NCBI GenBank assembly: GCA_032622095.1 | Contig: CP136064.1 | Coordinates: 45,955,573 to 46,019,572 of the forward strand | Length of the DNA: 64,000 nt | Reading direction: 5' to 3' | Source of the DNA: Siphonodentalium dalli | Taxonomy: Eukaryota > Mollusca > Scaphopoda > Gadilida > Siphonodentaliidae | Shown: positions 48,801 to 60,800 of the stretch, piece by piece | Numbering within the stretch: the stretch's first letter is position 1 | How the letters are laid out: each line of letters begins with the position of its first letter | Notes under the pieces: generated by a model | The model's database searches: none | Told to the model about the DNA's origin: nothing | What the model saw: the letters and a program-made list of their open reading frames with translations, nothing else | Made by a program: the position numbers and the translations under genes

Positions 48801-51800
48801 ATTAAAGTTTGTGAAATCTGCGTTCAGGAACCAAATGTTATAGTTCTTTTTATCTTTCTCTCAAGGTCACTGACGTTGATCGTGATGGTTACCTCACCCT
48901 TATGGATGATGATGGTAACTGCAGAGAAGATTTGAAAGCTCTTGGAGACCTAAGCAAAGAAATATTAGCTAAACAAAGAAATGAAGACGATATTCAGGTA
49001 AAATGATATGCATGTTTGGACGATTAATTTCTAACCTGCATTAATGTTTTGCTGTGCGCTGTAGTATTGTTCTCCATATGGTTTTGAGGTGAAGTGCTTA
49101 AAGGGCTGCTGTATGCGAATCAGATCATTAGCTCAACTTTACTTTGTAAAGTTTGAGCTATTGCCATGGCTTTGTCGTCCGTCGTCCGTGTGTGCGTGTG
49201 TACGTGTGTACGTAAGGCGTCAACAATGCAGGCTACAGGTCGTACCTTTCGTCGGATCATTATGAAATTTGTCATAGCTGTTGACATCAACATTTAGACC
49301 AGAAAAATTAATTTTGGGGTCATTCGGAAAAAAAACATGGCCGCCAGTGGCCATATTGGATTTCAAAATTCTATCCATTAGCACGGGCTACAGGCCGTAC
49401 TGTTTGTCTGATCTTCATGAAATTTGTCATGGATGTTAATATTGACATGTAGATGGGAACGAGTAATTTTGGGGTCATTCGGCCCAAAAACATGGCCGCC
49501 AGCAGCCATCTTGGATTTTACTCTTTGTATGACTAAATTATTTAGCACGGGCTACAGGTCGTACTTTTAGTCTGATCATCATAAATTTTGTCAAGAATGT
49601 TAATAATGACATGTAGATGGGAACGAGTCATTTTGGGGTCATTCGGCCAATAAACATGGCTGCCAGCAGCCATCTTGTATTTTACTCTTTGTATGACTAA
49701 ATCCTTTAGCACGGGCTACAGGTCGTACCTTTAGTCTGATCATCATAAAATTTGTCATGGCTGTTGAAATTGGAATGTAGATGGGAACGAGTCATTTTGG
49801 GGTCATTCGGACAAAAAACATGGCCGCCAGCAGCCATCTTGGATTTCAAAATTTAATCCATTAGCACGGGCCACAGGTCGTACTGTTCGTCTGATCACCA
49901 TGAAATTTGTCATGGATGATAATATTGACATGTAGATGGGAACGAGTAATTTTGGGGTCATTCGGCCAATAAACATGGCTGCCAGCAGCCATCTTCGATT
50001 TTACTCTTTGTATGACTAAATTCTTTAGCACGGGCTGCAGGTCGTACCTTTAGTCTGATCATCATAAAATTTGTCATGGATATTAACAATGACATGTAGA
50101 TGGGAAACGAGTAATTTTGGGGTCATTCGGCTAAAAATCATGGTCGCCAGCAGCCATCTTGGATTTTACTCTTTGTATGACTAAATCCTTTAGCACGGGC
50201 TACAGGTCCTACTTTTAGTCTGATCATCATAAAATTTGTCAAGAATGTTAATAATGGCATGTAGATGGGAACGAGTCATTTTTGGGTCATTCAGGCAAAA
50301 AACATGGCCGCCAGCAGCCATCTTGGATTTTACTCTTTGTATGACTAAATCCTTTAGCACGGGCTACAGGTCGTACCTTTAGTCTGATCATCATAAAATT
50401 TGTCATGGTTGTTGAAATTGGAATGTAGATGGGAACGAGTCATTTTGGGGTCATTTGGAAAAAAAACATGGCCGCCACCGGCCATATTGGGTTTAAAAAT
50501 TTAATACATTAGCACGGGCCACAGGTCGTACTGTTCTTCTGATCATCATGAAATTTGTCATGGATGTTAATATTGACATGTAGATGGGAACGAGTCATTT
50601 TGGGGTCTTTCGGCCAAAAAAAATGGCCGCCAGCAGCCATCTTGGATTTTACTCTTTGTATGACTAAAATCTTTAGCACGGGCTGCAGGTCGTACCTTTA
50701 GTCTGATCATCATAAAATGTGTCATGGATGTTAACAATGACATGTAGATGGGAACGAGTCATTTTGGGGTCATTCGGCCAAAAAACCTGGACGCCAGCAG
50801 CCATCTTGGATTTTACTCTTTGTATGACTAAATCCTTTAGCACGGGCTACAGGTTGTACCTTTAGTCTGATCATCATGAAATGTGTCATGAATGTTAATA
50901 ATGACATGTAGATGGGAACGAGACATTTTGAGGTCATTTGGCCGAAAAACATGGCCGCCAGCAGCCATCTTGGATTTTACTCTTTGTATGACTAAATCCT
51001 TTAGCATGGGCTACAGGTCGTACCTTTAGTCTGATCATCATAAAATTTGTCTTGGTTCTTGAAATTGGAATGTAGATGGGAACGAGTTATTTTGGGGTCA
51101 TTCGGACAAAAAACATGGCGCCAGCGGCCATCTTGGATTAAAAAAATTAATCCATTAGCACGGGCCACAGGTCGTACTGTTTGTCTGATGATCATGAAAT
51201 TTGTCATGGATGATAATATTGACATGTAGATGGGAACGAGTAATTTTGGGGTCATTCGGCCAAAAAACATGGCCACCAGCAGCCATCTTGGATTTTACTC
51301 TTTGGATGACTAAATTCTTTAGCACGGCTGCAGGTCGTACCTTTAGTCTGATCATCATAAAATGTGTCATGGATGTTAACAATGATATGTAGATGGGAAC
51401 TAGTCATTTTGGGGTCATTCGGCCAAAAAACATGGCCGCCAGCAGCCATCTTGTATTTTACTCTTTGTATGACTAAATCCTTTAGCACGGGCTACAGGAC
51501 GTACCTTTAGTCTGATCATCATAAAATTTGTCATGGCTTTTGAAATTGGAATGTAAATGGGAACGAGTCATTTTGGGGTCATTCGGACAAAAAACATGGC
51601 CGCCAGTGGCCATCTTTGATTTCAAAATTCAATCCATTAGCACGGGCCACAGGTCGTACTGTTTATCTGATCATCATGAAATTTGTCATATATGTTAATA
51701 TTGACATGTAGATGGGAACGAGTCATTTTGGGGTCATTCAGGCAAAAAACATGGCCGCCAGCAGCCATCTTGGATTTTACTCTTTGTATGACTAAATCCT

Positions 51801-54800
51801 TTACCACGGGCTACAGGTCGTACCTTTAGTCTGATCATCATAAAATTTGTCATGGTTGTTGAAATTGGAATGTAGATGGGAACGAGTCATTTTGGGGTCA
51901 TTCGGAAAAAAAACATGGCCGCCACCGGCCATATTGGGTTTAAAAATTTAATACATTAGCACGGGCCACAGGTCGTACTGTTCTTCTGATCATCATGAAA
52001 TTTGTCATGGATGATAATATTGACATGTAGATGGGAACGAGTAATTTTGGGGTCTTTCGGCCAAAAAACATGGCTGCCAGCAGCCATCTTGGATTTTACT
52101 CTTTGTATGACTAAAATCTTTAGCACGGGCTGCAGATCGTACCTTTAGTCTGATCATCATAAAATGTGTCATGGATGTTAACAATGACATGTAGATGGGA
52201 ACGAGTCATTTTGGGGTCATTCGGCCAAAAAACATGGCCGCCAGCAGCCATCTTGTATTTTACTCTTTGTCTGACTAAATCCTTTAGCACGGGCTACAGG
52301 ACGTACCTTTAGTCTGATCATCATAAAATTTGTCATGGCTTTTGAAATTGGAATGTAAATGGGAACGAGTCATTTTGGGGTCATTCGGACAAAAAACATG
52401 GCCGCCAGTGGCCATCTTTGATTTCAAAATTCAATCCATTAGCACGGGCCACAGGTCGTACTGTTTATCTGATCATCATGAAATTTGTCATATATGTTAT
52501 TATTGACATGTAGATGGGAACGAGTCATTTTGGGGTCATTCGGCCCAAAAACATGGCCGCCAGCAGCCATCTTGAATTTTACTCTTTGTATGACTAAATC
52601 CTTTAGCACGGGCTACAGGTCGTACCTTTTGTCTGATCATCATAAAATTTGTCATGGATGTTAATATTGACATGTAGATGGGAACGAGTCATTTTGGGGG
52701 TCATTCGGCCAAAAAACAAGGCCGCCAGCAGCCATCTTGGATTTTACTCTTTGTATGACTAAATCCTTTAGCACGGGCTACAGGTCGTACCTTTAGTCTG
52801 ATCATCATAAAATTTGTCATGGCTGTTGAAATTGGAATGTAAATGGGAACAAGTCATTTTGGGGTCATTCGGACAAAAAACATGGCCGCCAGAGGCCATC
52901 TTGGATTTCAAAATTTAATCCATTAGCACGGGCCACAGGTCGTACTGTTCATCTGATCATCATGAAATTTGTCATGAATGTTAATATTGACATGTAGATG
53001 GGAACGAGTAATTTTGGGGTCATTCGGCCAAAATACATGGCCGCCAGCAGCCATCTTCGATTTTACTCTTTGCATGACTAAATCCTTTAGCACGGGCTAC
53101 AGGTCGTACCTTTGGTCAGATCATCATAAAATTTGTCATGGATGTTAACAATGACATGTAGATGGGAACGAGTCATTTTTATGTTTACCCATACCATGTA
53201 TGGTAAACATAGTGTCGTTGTCCGGATTGACCACTCGTCGTGCGTCCGTCCGTCCGTCTGTCCGTCCGTCTGTCTGTCCGTCCGTAGACACTTTACGTGT
53301 AATGCGATAACTCAAACATTTTTTACCTGATCAAAACCAAATTTTGTATATGGGGTGTTCAGCCCAAAATACAGATCGAGTTCGAATATGGGTTTGATCC
53401 GACTTTTTATTACGGAGTTATGGCCCTTTTTCGACTTAGAATTAATGAATTCTGCCATAACTCAAACATTTTTTATCTGATCGGAACCAAATTTGGTATG
53501 TGAGTTTCTCGACCCAAAATACAGATCGAGTTCGAATATGGGTTTGATCGGAGTTTTTTTTACGGAGTTATGGCCCTTTTTCGACTTAGAATTCATGAAT
53601 TCTGCCATAACTCAAACATTTTTTATCTGATTGGAACCAAATTTGGTGTATGAGTTTCTCAGACCAACATACAGATTGATTTCGAATATGGGTTTGATCG
53701 GATTTTGTTTAATGGTGTTATGGTCCTTTGACATATGATTCACACATACATGTACTTCGATAAATCAACCATTTTTCATCTGATAGGAACCAAATTTGGT
53801 ATGTGAGTTTCTCAACTCAAAATACAGAACGAGTTTGAATATGGGTTAGATCCAATTTGTTATACCAGAGATATGGCCCTTTTTAAACTAAGAATTATCC
53901 AGATTATAACCCAAGTAACTTACAATTAATGAATACCTGCTTCTCTGTGAGCAAGATAAAAGACAATATAGTTTATTGCTTTGAGAGTTATTTATAGCCC
54001 TCATATGTTAGGTCTGTATAAGAGACACAGTGAATTATTGGATAAATTGATTTAGCTATCTTTTTAACCACAACTTAGCCAGGTGAATTTATTTAACTAG
54101 ACCAATGGAGCTCTCTAAGTCCTTGGATGATGGGACTACATTGGATCAAACAGGGCAGAGATAGGTGATTTAACCCCTTTTACCCATTCCATGTCTTTTA
54201 ACCTTTTCCATTAAATAAATAATTATATTATTTTGATATCTCACATGGCAATTTGCAACAACATGAATAGAACTGCTCACACTATGATAGTGGTGACAGG
54301 CTCTAGAGTTTAGATGTTATATTAACCCTTCTATATTGACTCATACATTCCAATAATTTGTGTTATTACTGGTTATTATGTACATTTGTCATATACTACT
54401 TTAGATCATAACAGTATACTCTATAATTCAACATTAAAAGATTATGATTCTGATCTTAACAATTTACTATCGCCAAGGGATGGGTTAAACATCTGCCGAT
54501 CGTGATCGGCCTCTCGTTGGGTTATTCGGACAAAAAACATGGCCACCAGCAGCCATCTTGGATTTTACTCTTTGTATGACTAAATCCTTTAGCACGGGCT
54601 ACAGGTCGTACCTTTAGCCTGATCATCATGAAATTTGTCATGGCTGTTGAAATTGGAATGTAGATGGGAACGAGTCATTTTGGGGTCATTCGGACAAACA
54701 ACATGGCTGCCAGTGGCCATCTTGGATTTCAAAATTCAATCCATTAGCACGGGCTACAGGTCGTACCTTTCATCATGAAATTTGTCATGGATGTTAACAT

Positions 54801-57800
54801 TGACATGTAGATGGGAACGAGTAATTTTGGGGTCATTCGTCCAAAAAACATGGCCGCCGGCAGCCATCTTAGATTTACTCTTTGCATGACTAAATTCTTT
54901 GGCACGGCCTACAGGTCGTACCTTTGGTCGGATCATCATAAAATGTGTCATGGATGTTAACAATGACATGTAGATGGGAACGAGTCATTTTGGGGTCATT
55001 CGGCCAAAAAACATGGCCTCCAGCAGCCATCTTGGATTTTACTCTTTGTATGACTAAATCCTTTAGCACGGGCTACAGGTTCTACTTTTAGTCTGATCAT
55101 CATAAAATTTGTCATGGCTTTTGAAATTGGAATGTAAATGGGATCGAGTCATTTTGGGGTCATTCGGACAAAAAACATGGCCGCCAGTGGCCATCTTTGA
55201 TTTCAAAATTCAATCCATTAGCACGGGCCACAGGTCGTACTGTTTATCTGATCATCATGAAATTTGTCATATATGTTAATATTGACATGTAGATGGCAAG
55301 GAGTCATTTTGGGGTCATTCGGCTAAAAAACATGGCTGCCAGCAGCCATCTTGGATTTTACTCTTTGTATGACTAAATCCTTTAGCACGGGCTGCAGGTC
55401 GTACCTTTAGTCTGATCATCATAAAATTTGTCATGGCTGTTGAAATTGGAATGTAGATGGGAAAGAGTCATATTTGGGTCATTCAGACAAAAAACATGGC
55501 CACCCGTGACTCCCGTGGCCATCTTGGATTTCAAAATTTAATCTATTAGCACGGGCCACAGGTCGTACTGTTCGTCTGATCATCATGAAATTTGTCATGG
55601 ATGATAATATTGACATGTAGATGGGAACGAGTCATCTTGGATTTTACTATTTGCATGACTAAATCCTTTCCCGCGGGCTACAGGTCGTAGCTTTGGTCAG
55701 AATTACATGAAATTTGTCACGGATGTTAACAATGACATGTAGATGGGAACGAGTCATTTTGGGGTCTGTCGGCCAAAAAACATGGCCACCAGCAGCCATC
55801 TTGGATTTTACTCTTTGCATGAATAAATCCTTTGGTGCGGGCTGCAGGTCGTACCTTTGGTAGGATCTTCATGAAATTTGTCATGGATGTTAATATTGAC
55901 ATGTAGATCGGAACGAGTCATTTTGGGGTCGTTCGGCCAAAAAACTCTTTGCATGACTAAATCCTTTGGCAAAGGTAAGACATTTCAATCAGCATCTTTC
56001 CTATTTCTCCATTTACTGTAAACCATTAAATTATTCCCCTACCTAAGTTGAGCTACAGTGTCATTGACACTTTCATTATTTTGGACCATGTACCGGTAAC
56101 CATAAACACAGGTATTATTTCTTTTGGCCTAAATATGATTCAAATGAATTAATTTGAGCCGAGGTTGCATGCTGCACACATAAAAGAACCGCAGATATCA
56201 ACATGAAAATTATATGAAATCAAGTTTATGACTCGAGCCATAAACTCGATTACGATATTTTAGAAGTTTCAGGTTTTTGCAACGTAACCACAATTACAAA
56301 ACAGACCTTGGATTGGGATATTTTGAAAATATTAAGCACACACATGCAGAAAAACTTTTAAAAGCCATTGCAAAATATGATTTGAACTTTGAACAAACAA
56401 ATGTCAATTTTGTAAGAACAACTTTTGATACACAATAAGAGCATGGGGAGCACCCAGTAGGTAACTGGACACTAAGTAACCAACTTGTGGTCATTCATTG
56501 GTCCGTCAGTCCTTCTGTAGATGCAAGTTTTTCCGAGATTTTATTCCTACATTTTTTGGCCAATTTTTATGTTTACCCATACCATAGTATGGTAAACATA
56601 GTGTCGTTGCCCGGATTGACCACTCGTCGTTAGTCCGTCCATCCGTCTGTCTGTCTGTCTGTCTGTAGACACTTTACGCATGGTGCGATAACTGAAATAT
56701 TTTCTATCTGATCGGAACCAAATTTTGTATATGAATTTCTCAGCACCAAATACAGATCGAGTTCGAATATGGGTTTGAACCGAGTTTTTTTACGGAGTTA
56801 TGGCCCTTTTTCAACTTAGAATTTATGCATGCTGCCATAACTCAAAAAGAAATTATCTGACCATAACCAAATTTCGGATGTGAGTTGCTCAACCCAAAAT
56901 ACATATCGAGTTCGAATATGGGTTTGATTCGATATTTTTTAATGGAGTTATGGCCCTTTGACATAGAATTCATGAATGCTTCGATAAATCAACAAATTTT
57001 CAACTGATAGGAACCAAATTTTGTATGTGAGTTTCTCAACTCAAAATACAGATCGAGTTCGAATATGGGTTTGATCCGGTACTTTTTACTGGAGTTATGG
57101 CCCTTTGATTATATTATTCATCTCTAAAATATATCAAAGATACACAGGTGGCACTGTCTAGATAGTATCTAATAAATCAGGTTCAGGATGCTATGAAGTT
57201 GTCTCTCTCTTGTGTCTTCTCACACAGATATAGTATCCAGTTACAATACCATGAAGTTGTCTCTCTCTTGTGTCTTCTCACACAGAGTTAGTATCCAGTT
57301 ACAATACCATGAAGTTGGTTATCTTGTATTGAGTTAATTAACTGCTAGGAGATGTGTTGGCTGTATCAGATATACTTTATACTCTATAAGTATCTCTGGC
57401 CATATCATAGGTGGAATGTTTATACTATTATATTTTATATGCATGGTTATTTAAATTTCATCTTAAAGGCATAATCTGGTTTCATTGTTTAATAGCATTA
57501 CCATTGGAATTTTGTTGGTTGCATGGGAAGACAACTTTGGTTTTCAAAGTTTTAAAAACTTGAGAGCTCTGTATCAGTCTATGGGAACAATATAATTGTT
57601 CATAACACTTTTAGTACTGTAGGTCTAGTTTGTTTTATCTATATATTAATGGAAAGCTTTTTCGACATTACATATGTGAATTGAAAAATTAAAGGGGCAC
57701 ACCAGGTTCGATGTATTTTTCCTGTACTCTGCATGAGATAAAACTTTTTATGAGTACCTATACCATAGTATGTCCGGATTGACCACTCGTCTGTCCGTCC

Positions 57801-60800
57801 ATCTATATCTGTCTGTCTGTCAGACACTTTAGGTATAAGCGATAACTCTAACATTTTCTATTTGATCGGAACCAAATTTTGTATATAGGTTTCTCATCCC
57901 AAAATACAGTTCGAGTTTGAATATGGGTTTGATCCGATTTATTTTAAAGGAGTTATGACCCTTCTTTTTTTTTTAAATTTGAAATTTGGATTTTTCATAT
58001 TTTTTTAGATTGAATTTCCTCGCTCAATTTAACATAAACAAATATTAAAAAACTTTTATAATATTAAATAAAAAAATTATTTAATTCAAAAAAAAAAATT
58101 GTCATTGACACTAATTTGTTTTAGTTGTATTCCATTAATAAGGTGTGATGTCCTGTATTGAAAATGTGAAGATTTTATTGCAATAGTTGCTAGGGGTGGG
58201 AAGATACACCGATGCACCGGTGTATCGCGATACGGTAACATACGATGCATGCACCGATACAAATCCTTAAATATCGTCGTATTGCGATACACGTATAATT
58301 CATAATAAATGTTTACTGTACGAAAACTTCGAAAAGCATAGTCACTTGATCGGCTATTAAGATATATCGAGAGTTTCAGTCCTAAAACAAAGTTAAAACA
58401 AGACTTCGCATGTGCATATATAGCTTCGCGCGAAAGTGATGAAACGTACTATAATGTGTCCGTGCTGCACGTGCATCGCGTGTTTGATTAGAGCCGGTGC
58501 ATATTTACGCCACATGGCACAATTGATATATAACTTCCCGTTTCGTTTTCGGAAGCACATGTCACGTGCGCTCGCAGCTGACGCACAACTGCCTTCTAAA
58601 TATACCGGTACTTTCCGCGGTACCCTTCATTTTGACCGCGTAATCGCGTGTCACTCGAACTAAATTCGTATAGTTACGAGTCCAGTGGTCTGAATCTAGT
58701 ACATTGTATTTAGAGTTACTCCTCTTACATTGGCAGCTCCGCGTTTTGTGATTTATTAACAAGTGATTTCAAGCATGATCACTTACGGACTTTCTTTGTG
58801 CAAGTCTTGATTACCCGATTTTGTGGTCATCGTCCTTGAACTCTTGAGTTTCAACATCCGTTTTTTTTAAATAAGCTTTGTAAATGTAATGGCGTCTACG
58901 GAGCCAGCAGTTGAGATTCCTCAGCAAACGCAGGAAAAATTCATTATAAAACCCAAACCCGCAGACAAATACAAGTCTAAAGTTTGGCACAAGTCTAAAG
59001 TTTGGCAGCACTTCGGTTTGTTAGCTACCCTAGTAAATGGGATAAAGAGTGTTTTCGACTGCTGGCGATATTATAAATGCTCAGCGCTCAATGCTGAACT
59101 CAGAAAATGTTGATACTTTAATTTTTTTGAGAAAGAACCTGCGTTACCATTAACTTACCAATAAATAGTCTATCTTGTATTTACTGTTTAGAGTAGATCA
59201 GACTCATAATAACTATTGACTTGTTTGAAAGTTGTTTCAGTTGCAAGTAGGCACAGTAATGCTATGTGCCCTAATAAGCTTGTGTTTGAGTTGTCATGTT
59301 TGATTTGATTAAATTCTGAAACAATGTCTGGAGTGTATCTATGTAGTATGTACATTGTATATATGTATCTAGATACGCACTCGTATCGCGAACGGTGTAT
59401 CGAGATACGTATCGTATCGTGGCACTAGCGTATCTTCCACCCCTAATAGTTGCATGTAATATAATGATATCAATAAATTGACATGTGAACATCCAATATC
59501 CAGAGTATGAGAATACCTTTAATAGATGTCATTCCAAGCAAAATCTGTTATTAATTGAGTGATGACATATGTTACATAGCTCTAGGGGGGTGGTTGTATG
59601 AAGGTAAAGATGAACAACCTGCTGGCTGGATAATTGTTTATCCTATCTGTCAAATTTATTAATGGCTAAACAATTGGATCTCACAGTGAGAGGTCCTTGT
59701 GTGAATAGGGACAGAGTTATGAGATTTAAAACGACTCCTCCCCCACCCCAATTACTTTAACCCCTTCTTAAGACAAATTATTTGACCTTTTGATTTTAAG
59801 TTAGGTACTGATATATGTATTACTGTGATCATATCTTTGACCAATTATCAGTTATAGCTAATCGCTATTGCCAAGGTATGGGTTAAACATCTGCCGATCG
59901 TGATCGTCCTCTCGTTTACATCTTGTTTTCTGTTATTGGTGGTGCAATATGAATACTACATCTCTGATATAGTTTTACGTTCAATTTCTACTAAACCTCC
60001 GGGAACCTATAGTCCATTTACCTGTGATTTACTGTGCCATGACAACAGGTAAAATATACATGTGTGCATTTCAAAGTTCACAAATATTGGCTCAGTCTGT
60101 TTGAAAAGCCATACAATTTCAAATGTTTTATTGCATTTTCAGTTTAGTTAGGTACTTACAATAACCTTTTATATTATGCATGTACATGTGCTTGGCAAAT
60201 ACATTGGACAATGTTGTTATTGCAGGTAAGATGGACACATGTGACAAAAGTCCTATATATATACCATACATTTTTTTCAAGATTAGGTTGGATATCAACA
60301 ATAAAAAAATCACAGATGATATTCCTCCATGTAATCAATTGTTCAGACAAATGATCATCTATAATTATAAATACATATACATACCTTTACAGGTTTGCGC
60401 CTCAGACACATTGCACAGGGTGTAAATGTTCCTCAGACACCCCTCAACTGCACTGAAATATAAAGTCCCACACCACACTGAAAATGGTACCACAGGCCAC
60501 ACCTCAGCATTCAAATTGGCCCCAACTTTGAAGTTCCTTATACACACTGGCATATGCATGCTTGTAAGTTTGATACACCCAAACAAACCAGTAGATAATT
60601 TCATGTGCTTTTTTAGTGCCCATCCCAGAAGGGTGTTTGATATGGTAGACATGCAGTCATCTTTATACTGTCTGTATACATACTAGTAACTATGCATGAA
60701 CACTGAATCCTTGATTGACTGGGGAGAGGAACTTTAAATTCTGATATAGAATGTCTTCTATATGTATATTGCTCTCTAACAGATAAGACTTCTTCCCACA

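Larger units (their letters stand above)
40841..48865 (+). other. EIF5A: eIF5A intron after coding exon 2 (about 8.0 kb)
   Basis: Bounded by gtaaca and ctctcaag. Holds two copies of MITE family A (41182-41647, 48179-48636), one of family B (43297-43732), a hairpin-headed element (44562-45060) and otherwise low-repeat DNA. Short frames (for example 41890-42165, 45203-45478) have no recognisable domain. A CpG-rich patch with gaggccgcggccgcccggcc lies at about 45898-45920. Confidence 0.85.
56569..59916 (+). mobile_element. same hairpin-headed element, copy 2, itself interrupted
   Basis: Same head (atgtttacccataccatagt) and same 3' end (gccgatcgtgatcg, ctctcgtt) as copy 1. It contains a second, partial head at about 57755-57835 and a hAT insertion (58191-59445). 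A 61-62 bp tandem duplication (ccatgaagttgtctctctct..) lies at about 57190-57316. Confidence 0.75.
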
